Assembly: GCA_905234855.1 (NCBI GenBank) | Contig: CAJOIU010000015.1 | Coordinates: 1-39,606 of the forward strand | DNA length: 39,606 nucleotides | Direction of reading: 5' to 3' | Source: an uncultured Oscillospiraceae bacterium | GTDB lineage: Bacteria > Bacillota > Clostridia > Oscillospirales > Oscillospiraceae | Shown here: positions 21,593 to 29,337 of the stretch, in pieces | Layout of the letters: each line of letters begins with the position of its first letter | Numbering within the stretch: position 1 is the stretch's first letter | The notes under the pieces: generated by a model | What the model saw: the letters and a program-made list of their open reading frames with translations, nothing else | The model's database searches: none | Told to the model about the DNA's origin: nothing | Program-made: the position numbers and the translations under genes

Positions 21593-22813
21593 TCACTCCC
21601 GCTCCACGCCGAGAAGCTCATCTGCCATGCGGACGATCCGCATATACGACACGGGACGGTCGAATTGCTCCTCCGCGATCCGGCGGCCGGCTTCTCCCAT
21701 CCGGCGGCAGGCGGCAGGATCGTTTTTGAGCGCGAGGATCGCTTCCGCCAGCGCTTCCGCGTCCTCCGGCTCCACATTCACGCCGAAGCCGTCCGCCTCC
21801 ACCTTGTGCCAAAATTCGGGGTTTAAGCATGTGTTGATCATCGGCCGCCCGGAGGCAAGATAGTCTCCGATCTTGGATACGATGCTCTGGGACGCTTTTT
21901 TCACAACGGAGTTGATCGCCGCGTCGGAGCGCACGAGATAGGCTGCCATCACGGGAAAGGGCATATAGCCCATAAACGTAACGTTCCCGGAAAGCTCCCG
22001 CGCCAGCGCCTCAAAATCCCCCCGCAGGGGGCCGTCTCCCAGCAGCATAACGCGGATATCGTCATGCCCGCGCTTTTTGAGGATATCCGCCGCGCGGATG
22101 AGCGTGGCGATATCATAGCTCGTGCCAAGCGTTCCGGCATAGGTGATCCAGAACTCCCCCGCGGTTTTTTCCACTGCGGCAAGATTCTCCGCCGCACCTG
22201 CGTCAAAGGCGGCGATATCGTTTCCTACATAGACCGTGGCCTTGCGGGGGATATCCGCCTTATATTTCAGCGGCTCATCCCGATAATCGTCCGACGAGCC
22301 GATCACGCCGTCCGCCAAGCGATAAGCGCGGCGGGCATCGACCGTAAAATAGGAAAAAAGGATGTCGCTCACCACCGGCACATCGAAGACCATGCGCATG
22401 GCCTCCGGCCAGAGATCCTCTACATCGATAATAAACGGTATGCCGCGGGAGTGCGCATACTGCGCGCTCATCGCGGCGATATGGTTATCCGGGATGATAC
22501 AATATACGAGATCGTATGTGTTCTCTTCCAGATGCTTCTTTATATTTTTGGCCATCACGCGATAGCTGCGGATGCGCTGAAGCTGGATATTTTTCGTATA
22601 GCCGAGCTGCTTCACGAACGTGATGTGACACGCGCCCTCGTTCCGGCGCATCTCCTCCGGCGTACGGAAGCGCTTTTCCCAATGCTGGAAGTTGCTGGTG
22701 ATGAGATCCACCTCATAGCCGCACCGGCAGAACAGCTCTGCCAGATAATACAGGCGTCCCAACCCCTTCTCGCCGGGCAGCGCCACGTCATAGGCGACCA
22801 AAGCGATCTTCAT
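21593..22813 (-). CDS. Glycosyltransferase, GT4 family (WbuB-like)
   Basis: 406 aa. MKIALVAYDVALPGEKGLGR opens the acceptor domain; DLVYCIIPDNHIAA and PFIIDVEDLWPEAMRMVF are typical of WbuB-like GT4 enzymes that act second, after the initiating glycosylphosphotransferase. Donor domain: WITYAGTLGTSYDIATLIRA, VMLLGDGPLRG, then SIVSKIGDYLASGRPMINTC. The classical EX7E second Glu is less obvious than in its neighbours. It overlaps the upstream initiating transferase by 4 nt (ATGA at 22810-22813), which fits consecutive steps. Confidence 0.9.
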   Translation of the reverse strand: MKIALVAYDVALPGEKGLGRLYYLAELFCRCGYEVDLITSNFQHWEKRFRTPEEMRRNEGACHITFVKQLGYTKNIQLQRIRSYRVMAKNIKKHLEENTYDLVYCIIPDNHIAAMSAQYAHSRGIPFIIDVEDLWPEAMRMVFDVPVVSDILFSYFTVDARRAYRLADGVIGSSDDYRDEPLKYKADIPRKATVYVGNDIAAFDAGAAENLAAVEKTAGEFWITYAGTLGTSYDIATLIRAADILKKRGHDDIRVMLLGDGPLRGDFEALARELSGNVTFMGYMPFPVMAAYLVRSDAAINSVVKKASQSIVSKIGDYLASGRPMINTCLNPEFWHKVEADGFGVNVEPEDAEALAEAILALKNDPAACRRMGEAGRRIAEEQFDRPVSYMRIVRMADELLGVERE

Positions 22814-24216
22814 AGGGCAGTCCCTCCCTCATTGTCCACGCCGCGAAGCGCGTCGTTCGGCAGCGGCTCGTCTGCGATCGATTCCGCCTTGAAGGCTTCC
22901 GTGCTTTTTTCCGGGGTGAACAGTACCAGCACCGTCCGCAGGAAGATCTTGATATCGAGCCACACGCTGAAATTCTCGATATAAATGAGATCCAAGATCA
23001 TCTTATCCTTCGGGGAGGTGTTGTACCGCCCGTATACCTGCGCGAGACCGGTCAGTCCCGCCTTTGCCCGCAGGCGGTAGGAGAACTGGGGCAGCTCCTC
23101 GGTATATTTCTCGATATTCTCCAGCATCTCCGGCCGGGGGCCGACGATACTCATATCGCCGCGGATCACGTTGAAAAACTGCGGCAGCTCGTCGATGCGG
23201 TATTTGCGGATCAGGCGGCCGACCTTGGTGATGCGGTCGTCGTCGCTCGTGACGGAGCGATGGATGCCGCCCACCTCCGGGCGCATGGAACGGAACTTGA
23301 CGATGCTGAATTCCCGTCCGTCGATGGTGGCACGCTTCTGGCGATAAAACACGTCGCCGCCATCCTCCAGCTTGATTGCCGCGGCCGTGATAAGCAGCAC
23401 CGGGGAGGCAACGGTAAGAAAAATCACCGCCATGAGGATATCCACGATCCGCTTGAGTACCTGTTCCTCCGGCGAGATCTTTTCCGCCGCGGCATAGAGC
23501 ACCGTGGCGTCATCGAAGTAGATCTGCTTGCCGGAATATGTCACCACATCCGACAGCTCCATGCTGTAATAGATATCCTTCCGCTGCTGATAGCAGTATT
23601 CCACGAGCCATGCCCGCTCGGATTCAGAAAGGTCATAGATGAATACGGTATCGGCTGCGTCGATCTTCGAGAGAAGCCCGTCGTCCCCCAAATAGGCGAT
23701 CTGCTCGATGGCATATTGCTTTTTGTAGCGGGCGATCTTCGTAACCCAATCCGCGCAGTCGTCCCCCTGCTTTGCGATCACGAGGCAGCGCTGGGGCTTG
23801 TTGATGGTGAAATACACGCCGTTTCCGAGATAGGCCATGCCCGTGAGGATGCCGATCTGCACCGCAAAGACCGTGAGCAGCAGCCATGGATGCTCATACA
23901 CGAAATGCTCCTGATGGATGATCGTGTAGTTCATGATGCATAGAAACAGGTGCGCGACAAGATCGGAAAACAGCACCACCAGCGACATGGTGGCGATGAT
24001 GGAGCGGCTTTTGCGGATGCCGATCTCAAAGCCGCCGTAGACCGAGCACATGAGGATATAAACAATAGCAAAGGACAGCAGGACGATCACAGAGGTGCGG
24101 CTCAGCACCAGAAGCTGGGGGTTATAGATCGAAAACAGCCCCATCAGCGCCAGCGCGCACAACGCCATCACCAGCAAGCGGATCAACATAACAAGCAAGC
24201 TTGTCGGCTTTCGCAT
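22810..24216 (-). CDS. Polyprenyl glycosylphosphotransferase initiating the minus-strand EPS operon
   Basis: 468 aa from ATG 24214-24216 behind GGAGGGG; the frame extends further upstream without a better start. Four N-terminal membrane segments are followed by a nucleotide-binding-like domain (KQIYFDDATVLYAAAEKISP). The catalytic sugar transferase domain begins near residue 253 (LKRIVDILMAVIFLTVASPV) with YRQKRATIDGREF, KFRSMRPE, DELPQFFNVI, MSIVGPRPEM and KAGLTGLAQVYGRYN. It transfers a sugar-1-phosphate to undecaprenyl phosphate. It is the first gene after the promoter at 24309-24337. Confidence 0.94.
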   Translation of the reverse strand: MRKPTSLLVMLIRLLVMALCALALMGLFSIYNPQLLVLSRTSVIVLLSFAIVYILMCSVYGGFEIGIRKSRSIIATMSLVVLFSDLVAHLFLCIMNYTIIHQEHFVYEHPWLLLTVFAVQIGILTGMAYLGNGVYFTINKPQRCLVIAKQGDDCADWVTKIARYKKQYAIEQIAYLGDDGLLSKIDAADTVFIYDLSESERAWLVEYCYQQRKDIYYSMELSDVVTYSGKQIYFDDATVLYAAAEKISPEEQVLKRIVDILMAVIFLTVASPVLLITAAAIKLEDGGDVFYRQKRATIDGREFSIVKFRSMRPEVGGIHRSVTSDDDRITKVGRLIRKYRIDELPQFFNVIRGDMSIVGPRPEMLENIEKYTEELPQFSYRLRAKAGLTGLAQVYGRYNTSPKDKMILDLIYIENFSVWLDIKIFLRTVLVLFTPEKSTEAFKAESIADEPLPNDALRGVDNEGGTAL

Positions 24217-24308
24217 CGCTGAACACCCCTCCTTTTCCCGGTACCCTCTGCCGTATGAAGTATTCCCCATATCCGGGAGGATTTGTCATAGGCAGAGCCT
24301 GTTTTGAT

Positions 24309-24337
24309 ATTGTACCCTTATTTCGACAGAATTTCAA
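24309..24337 (-). promoter_or_regulatory. Sigma-A promoter of the ten-gene EPS operon
   Basis: Minus strand: TTGAAA (24332-24337), 17-nt spacer, TACAAT (24309-24314). Transcription would start near 24302, leaving an 85-nt leader before ATG 24216. Confidence 0.75.
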
Positions 24338-24359
24338 GTATTTGCGCGAATATACGCGC

Positions 24360-24390
24360 AAAAGCGGCGCCCGCAAAAACGGAGCGCCGC
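24360..24390 (-). terminator. Terminator separating the small membrane protein from the EPS operon
   Basis: Minus strand: GCGGCGC-T-CCG, loop, CGG-GCGCCGC (24364-24390), followed by TTTT. It lies between the stop codon of the 97-aa gene and the EPS promoter. Confidence 0.65.
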
Positions 24391-24416
24391 CCATGTATGC
24401 TGTTTTACGCGGAAGC

Positions 24417-24710
24417 TTACTCCGCTTTGTCCGCGCCGGTCTCTTCCGCGGCGGGGGTGTCCTTTTCATCGAACACGACGATATCGTCCTCCACGGTCTT
24501 GCCGGCGTTATCGTCGATATTCAGGACCTGCTTGGCCTTCTTCTTGGCCTTGCTCCACCACACGCCCACCACGGCGACCACCACGACCACCACGCCGGCC
24601 ACGGCTTGGATCGCCATGCTCGTCACGGAGGGGTCGACATACGCGGCGGCGGGGATCATGAGCATCGCGGCCATGCACGCGAAGAAAAACGCAAAACGAA
24701 GCTTTTTCAA
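24417..24710 (-). CDS. Small secreted/membrane protein with YVDPS motif (TTG start)
   Basis: 97 aa. The start is TTG (24708-24710), 7 nt after AAGGA, because KKLRFAFFFACMAAMLMIPA is a signal peptide or first membrane segment that needs its basic end. After AYVDPSVTSMAIQAVAGVVV comes a second hydrophobic helix (VVVAVVGVWWSK), a basic AKKKAKQ stretch and an acidic tail (DDIVVFDEKDTPAAEETGAD). Short proteins with a Y-[IV]-D-P-S motif ahead of such a helix occur next to Firmicutes polysaccharide loci (recalled, not searched). The function is unknown. It has its own promoter (24753-24781) and terminator (24360-24390), so it is expressed separately from both flanking operons. Confidence 0.8.
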   Translation of the reverse strand: MKKLRFAFFFACMAAMLMIPAAAYVDPSVTSMAIQAVAGVVVVVVAVVGVWWSKAKKKAKQVLNIDDNAGKTVEDDIVVFDEKDTPAAEETGADKAE

Positions 24711-24752
24711 TGGTATATCCTTCTTTCTGATATATAAGTTTTAATCAAGCTG

Positions 24753-24781
24753 AGTATAGCATCCGGGACGGCTTTTCGCAA
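24753..24781 (-). promoter_or_regulatory. Promoter of the 97-aa membrane protein
   Basis: Minus strand: TTGCGA (24776-24781), 17-nt spacer, TATACT (24753-24758) with an extended TG. It begins 7 nt after the stop codon of the upstream operon. Confidence 0.65.
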
Positions 24782-24787
24782 GCCCTG

Positions 24788-26593
24788 TTAAGCGCCGATT
24801 TTTTCCAGCGCCCGGTAAAGCGCCTCGTTGTCCGCCGCGTCCCGCACGGCGACGCGGATGAAGCTCTGTCCGCCGAAGCCGTTTTTGGCGGATAGGTCCT
24901 TTATAAGGATATCGTCCTCCTTCAGAAGCCGGTCGGCCAGCGCCTTCGAGCCGATGCCCTCCACGCGGCACATGACATAGTTCGCCTGCGAGGGATACGG
25001 TGTTAGGAAAGAAAACGCTCCCAGCCGCCGGAGCATCTCGGCGCGCTGGCGGCAGATCTCGTCACACGCCGCTTCATACTGCGAGGCATACAGGCCGTAG
25101 ATCTGGAAGAAATATTCGCCGAAGGAATTGATGTTCCACACGGGGAGAAGCTGCCGCATCCGCTCGATCCACGCCGTATCCGACCCGGCGCACACACCGA
25201 GCCTCAGCCCCGGCACGCCATAGGACTTGCTGATGCTCTTCATGACGAGGAGGTTCGGAAAGGCCTCCAGCGTCTCGTTTTTGAGAAGCGTGAAGCGCTT
25301 TTCCGGCTCCGCGAAATCCACGAACGACTCGTCCACGATGAGCCTCGTGCCGTGATCGCGGCAGATCGCCGCCAGCTCCAGCACCTCCGGCTCGGTCAGA
25401 AACGCGCCGCTGGGATTGTCGGGATTGATGAGGATGAGGTTGTCGCATTCCCGCGCCGCGGCACGCAGCTCGTCCATATCGAAGCGGAAGTCATGCGCCG
25501 CGCCGGACAGCTCCGCGATCTCGCATTCCGGGAAGCAGCGGATGTATTCATTGAAGGCAGGGATCGAGAGAGCGGTCTTCCCCCGCACCGTGCGGCCGAG
25601 GGTGTTGATAAGCTCCGCCGCGCCGTTGCCGACAAGAAGGCAGTCCTCCTTCACGCCGAACATTTTGCCCGCCAGCAGCTTCTGCACCCGCATGCCGGAG
25701 GGATACTGGGTCAGCAGCCGGGGATAGAAATACTCCATCTGCTCGAGCATCTTCTTCGGTGGGAAATAGGGATTCACGAGATAGCAGAAGTCCTTCAGCC
25801 CGCCGTAGCGCCAATAGCCGCCGAAATGCAGCTCATAGGCATGGAGCCGTTCCTCGTCCCGGGCGAACATGGTGTTCGCGATATCGAGATCCTGCACGTC
25901 GTCGATCTCGTACCACTTGATATCGCCCATATCGAAGGCGCGCAGTCCCGCAAACGGCAGATGCGCCAGCGCCTTGAGCACCATTTCGTAATACTGGTTC
26001 GTGCCGTAGGCGCGGACATAGGCGCTCAGAAACGGCTCGTACTGATCCCGGGAGAAGGCGCGGCTGAATTTATAGACGTTCACCGTTTTATAATACTGGT
26101 CGGCGCTGGCGAAGCTGAAATCCTTCTTCTCCACAAATTCGCGGATGATCCCGTTTTCATCCACCAGCGTCACGGTGCCGTCCATCCAATGCTCATATTT
26201 CGCCACAGCCACCATGTTCGGCGCATCCGCCTCCGCCATCATGCGGATGAGCCGCGGCTCATAGATGAGGTCGGATTCCAGCAGGATGGTATCGTCCGAC
26301 GCGAGTTTTTCCCGCGCCAAATACAGCGAATATATATTGTTCGTCGTCGCATAATCCTCGTTCACGACGAAGTCCAGCTCGAAATCCGCGAGCTTTTCCC
26401 GCGCGAAGGCCATGAGCTTTTCGCCCTCGTAGCCCACGACGATGACGAATTTTCGGATCCCTGCCTCGCGCAGTGCATCCGCCGCGTGCTCAAGGAGCGT
26501 GCGTCCGCCCACCTTCACCATGCATTTCGTTTGGTTGTTCGTATACGCGCCGAGGCGCTTGCCCATGCCGGCGGCCAGCATCAATGCCTGCAT
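24788..26593 (-). CDS. Cytidylyltransferase-like domain fused to CobD/HisC-like PLP enzyme
   Basis: 601 aa, ATG 26591-26593 behind AGGAGG. Residues 1 to about 240 are a LicC/PntC-like nucleotidyltransferase: MLAAGMGKRL, TKCMVKVGGRTLLEHAADAL, ESDLIY (metal Asp) and DIKWYEIDDVQDL. Residues about 255-601 are a fold-type I PLP enzyme closest to CobD/HisC: NGAAELINTL, INPDNPSGAF, VDESFVDF and SISKSYGVPGLRLG with Schiff-base Lys456. CobD-type enzymes decarboxylate phosphothreonine, and some relatives use phosphoserine, so the fusion could make an aminoalkyl phosphate and activate it as a CDP derivative. Alternatives are an aminotransferase acting with a phosphonate, as in PntC fusions. It is the last gene of the operon, 15 nt after the GNAT gene. 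Confidence 0.88.
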   Translation of the reverse strand: MQALMLAAGMGKRLGAYTNNQTKCMVKVGGRTLLEHAADALREAGIRKFVIVVGYEGEKLMAFAREKLADFELDFVVNEDYATTNNIYSLYLAREKLASDDTILLESDLIYEPRLIRMMAEADAPNMVAVAKYEHWMDGTVTLVDENGIIREFVEKKDFSFASADQYYKTVNVYKFSRAFSRDQYEPFLSAYVRAYGTNQYYEMVLKALAHLPFAGLRAFDMGDIKWYEIDDVQDLDIANTMFARDEERLHAYELHFGGYWRYGGLKDFCYLVNPYFPPKKMLEQMEYFYPRLLTQYPSGMRVQKLLAGKMFGVKEDCLLVGNGAAELINTLGRTVRGKTALSIPAFNEYIRCFPECEIAELSGAAHDFRFDMDELRAAARECDNLILINPDNPSGAFLTEPEVLELAAICRDHGTRLIVDESFVDFAEPEKRFTLLKNETLEAFPNLLVMKSISKSYGVPGLRLGVCAGSDTAWIERMRQLLPVWNINSFGEYFFQIYGLYASQYEAACDEICRQRAEMLRRLGAFSFLTPYPSQANYVMCRVEGIGSKALADRLLKEDDILIKDLSAKNGFGGQSFIRVAVRDAADNEALYRALEKIGA

Positions 26594-26608
26594 ATGCTTT
26601 TCCTCCTG

Positions 26609-27412
26609 TCAGTCCTCACGGATCAGCCTTGCGTAAAGGCCGAGGAAGGTATACCCCATCCGACGATGGAGCGAGAGCGTATTTTCGTTGTCCGCCCCGA
26701 GAAAGGCAAGGCCGCGCTTGCCCTCCAGCTTCACGAGGTTCCATGTGCTTGCCGTGATGGCGCGGCCAAGGCCGTGTCCGCGCATGGCGGGATCGGTGAC
26801 GAGGCCGTTGATAACGGCAAGCTCGTCCGTCTCCGCGCTCAGGGCGTTCGTTGCCACGAGCCGCCCGTCCGCCGTCCGCATGACGAACAGCCGCCCGAAG
26901 CCCTCCCGGATGCGGCGCACCAGCGATTCGCACAGGCCGTCGTAGGTATACACGGTGTTATAGATATGCTCCTTCATCATGAGCGCGGCGATCTCCGGCA
27001 CATCGGCCTCCCCCGCGGGCTGCACGGCAAGCTCGCTCTTGCCGTCCATGAGCTTGTCCGCCGTGATGATATGGCTCAGCTCATAGGTATATCTCCCCGC
27101 CGGCAACGTGTCCCGGAGCGGGTCGATGATCTCCTGCGTGCCGGTGACGACCTTCGGATCGAGCCGGGCGATCAGAGCGAGGGCGTCTTCCTTCGGGAAC
27201 GCGCCCCGGCTATAGAGGTGCAGCGCGTCGTAATAGCGGTACATGACCGCCGAAAGGCGGCCGTCTCCGTCCTCGCAGACCCACAGGCCAAGGCCGTCGC
27301 CCTGCGTGCCGCATTCCAGCAGATCCATATAGAGATAGAAGCAGATGACCTTGTCCCTGCCGATGTATTCCGTGACACGGGGTATGTAGCTGTCGTCGCA
27401 CTTTTTGAGCAT
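26609..27412 (-). CDS. GNAT N-acetyltransferase
   Basis: 267 aa; ATG 27410-27412 lies 2 nt after the upstream stop, with GGAGA inside the preceding gene. The C-terminal GNAT domain (residues about 130-267) shows LAVINGLVTDPAMRGHGLGR with the acetyl-CoA loop R/Q-G-x-G-x-G/A variant R-G-H-G-L-G, then SLHRRMGYTFLG at the end. The N-terminal 125 residues look like a degenerate second GNAT-like half (CFYLYMDLLECGTQGDGLGL). The likely job is acylation of an amino group, for example on an amino-alcohol or amino sugar made by this operon (inference). No membrane segment is visible. Confidence 0.85.
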   Translation of the reverse strand: MLKKCDDSYIPRVTEYIGRDKVICFYLYMDLLECGTQGDGLGLWVCEDGDGRLSAVMYRYYDALHLYSRGAFPKEDALALIARLDPKVVTGTQEIIDPLRDTLPAGRYTYELSHIITADKLMDGKSELAVQPAGEADVPEIAALMMKEHIYNTVYTYDGLCESLVRRIREGFGRLFVMRTADGRLVATNALSAETDELAVINGLVTDPAMRGHGLGRAITASTWNLVKLEGKRGLAFLGADNENTLSLHRRMGYTFLGLYARLIRED

Positions 27413-27414
27413 GT

Positions 27415-29319
27415 TTATTTCTCTCCGTTTGCTTCGGATTTCTGTTTTTTCTGATTTTCCACCATGCGTCCGATGAGATATTGCGCGCCGTATTTCCCGC
27501 TCTCGCCGAAGTGGTACAGCCGCTCCCGGCGGACGGTCTCCAGCACTTCCTCATACGCTGCCCGCTCGCGGATCATGCGGTCAACGGCGTCGGCGGCCTT
27601 TTCACGCGCCTCCTCCGGCGCGATGGCGATGCCGATGATGCTGCGGATCTGATCGTCGGGGGCGTATTTTGCCACGTCCTCCTCTGTCCAAGCCTCGTTC
27701 ACGATCTTGCGGGGGGTATTGATGAACAACACCGGCTTTTTCGTCGCCATGGCGTATTCATAGCCGATGTTCGACCAGTCCGTCACCACGAGATCGGCGG
27801 AAAACACGGTCTCGTTCGAGCTGAAATTGAGCTGGAAGCGGAATCGGTTACTGTCGTATCCCTCGCAGGCGCGCATAAGCTGATCGAGCTTTTGGGGAAA
27901 CCGCCGGATATACTGGGGATGGGGGCGCACGGTCACATCATACCCCGCAGCCAGCAGCGGCTCGGCCAGATCGCCAAGGCAGCTGTCGAGGATGTTCCCC
28001 TCCTGCCACGACGGGGCGATGAGGATCGTTTTCGGATCGTGTTCCACCTTTTCCATGGCGTCATACTGGGCAGCCATATTGTCGATCACGCCGTAGCCGC
28101 AGGGGACCATCTTCTGGTCGGGCAGACCCTTGACCCGGTTCCAAGCCCGCATCTCCTCCTCGAAGCCGGGCGTCGGGGTGAGCAGCGTGTCGTAGTGATC
28201 CAGCGCCCCCTTGCGCAGCGTGATGAGGCCGGAGAACATGCCGTGGAAGATATAGACATATTCGATATCCTTGCGGACATAGCTGCGCTTGAGGTGATAG
28301 GTTTCGATATCGGGCATCGTCATGGCGACGATATCCGCGTCCATCTTCATAAACAGGGTGATGAGCCGCCGCTCGCCGATATAATAGGGCTGGATGCGGG
28401 GCTCCCTGGCCGCGATGGCAAAGATCTGGTCGTCCGGGTCGCTGGTGACATAGTGGATCACCGCGTTCGTTCGGGCGAGCAGCTCCTCGATGATGTTTTG
28501 GAAATACTTATAGAACCCACTGGCCTCGGAATAGAACACGAGGCGCTTGTTCGCCACATGGAAAAAGCGCTTATAATCCGCCTTTTCCCGCTTTTTCAGC
28601 TCCTTCGACTGTGCCTCGCCCAAGCGGTCGAGCTTATCCAGCTCCTCCCGGCTGGCGGCGAGGTCGCTGTAATCCACATAGTTTTTCGGTGGCATGATGA
28701 GGTTGCACACAAGCTGCACCGCGATCGTCATGAGGTTCGAGAAAATCCAGTACAGCGCCACGCCTACCGAAACGAACGCGCCCAGCACCAGCGAGATCCC
28801 GATGGAAACGCCGTTCGTGAAAAGCTGCTCCCGGCGGCTCTGCTCCCGCTGCAGCGGGTTTATATGGTTCTGCGCGATGCTCAGGATCACGGCCGCCGCG
28901 CCCGCCGCCAGCGGCATCACCCATGTCCAGCCGCCGTCCGCCGAGGGGATCAGCCCCAGCCGCGGCGCGGCGCCGGTATCGGTGATGTTGTGGATAACGC
29001 CGATGAGACCCAGCAGGATGATGATCTGGATCACGAGCGGCACGATGGTCAGCATGGGATGATAGTGCTTTTCCTTGTACATCGCCACCTGCGCCTCGTT
29101 GATCTGCTCGGTATCGCCGTAATACCGCGCTTTGATGCGGTTGATATCGGGCAGGATGGATACCATTTTGAGGCCGTTGGCGTTCGACCACAGCGACACC
29201 GGCAGCAGCAGGATCTTCGTCAGCAGCGTAAACAGCGCGATGGCGGCGACCCAATTCGGAACCAGCGCATAGCACCAATCCATCACATAGCCGAATATTT
29301 TTGCGAGAAAGTCAATCAT
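27415..29319 (-). CDS. YidC/Oxa1-like membrane domain fused to TagF-like polyol-phosphate transferase
   Basis: 634 aa from ATG 29317-29319, 18 nt after the sulfatase-like gene; a TTG 6 codons upstream is an alternative. Residues 1 to about 205 follow YidC2/SpoIIIJ: WVAAIALFTLLTKILLLPVS, where K35 occupies the place of the conserved groove Arg, then MYKEKHYHPM, VPLVIQIIILLGLIGVIHNI and YWIFSNLMTIAVQLV. Residues about 240-634 are a CDP-glycerol glycerophosphotransferase-like domain: YIFHGMFSGL (H359), IAPSWQEGNILD, VRPHPQY (H467) and VVTDWSNIGYEYAMATKKPV (D514). TagB/TagF enzymes transfer polyol phosphates from CDP-polyols to wall polymers. The YidC part may serve as a membrane anchor or lipid-facing groove. 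I know of no experimental work on this fusion. Confidence 0.9.
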   Translation of the reverse strand: MIDFLAKIFGYVMDWCYALVPNWVAAIALFTLLTKILLLPVSLWSNANGLKMVSILPDINRIKARYYGDTEQINEAQVAMYKEKHYHPMLTIVPLVIQIIILLGLIGVIHNITDTGAAPRLGLIPSADGGWTWVMPLAAGAAAVILSIAQNHINPLQREQSRREQLFTNGVSIGISLVLGAFVSVGVALYWIFSNLMTIAVQLVCNLIMPPKNYVDYSDLAASREELDKLDRLGEAQSKELKKREKADYKRFFHVANKRLVFYSEASGFYKYFQNIIEELLARTNAVIHYVTSDPDDQIFAIAAREPRIQPYYIGERRLITLFMKMDADIVAMTMPDIETYHLKRSYVRKDIEYVYIFHGMFSGLITLRKGALDHYDTLLTPTPGFEEEMRAWNRVKGLPDQKMVPCGYGVIDNMAAQYDAMEKVEHDPKTILIAPSWQEGNILDSCLGDLAEPLLAAGYDVTVRPHPQYIRRFPQKLDQLMRACEGYDSNRFRFQLNFSSNETVFSADLVVTDWSNIGYEYAMATKKPVLFINTPRKIVNEAWTEEDVAKYAPDDQIRSIIGIAIAPEEAREKAADAVDRMIRERAAYEEVLETVRRERLYHFGESGKYGAQYLIGRMVENQKKQKSEANGEK

Positions 29320-29337
29320 GTGTTCCTGCTCCAGCAA

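Noticed and set aside
25352-27454. 700-aa open frame on the plus strand opposite the NTase-PLP and GNAT genes
   Set aside because: Its composition mirrors the antisense of real genes and no family motif is visible; the minus-strand genes have clear motifs and RBSs.
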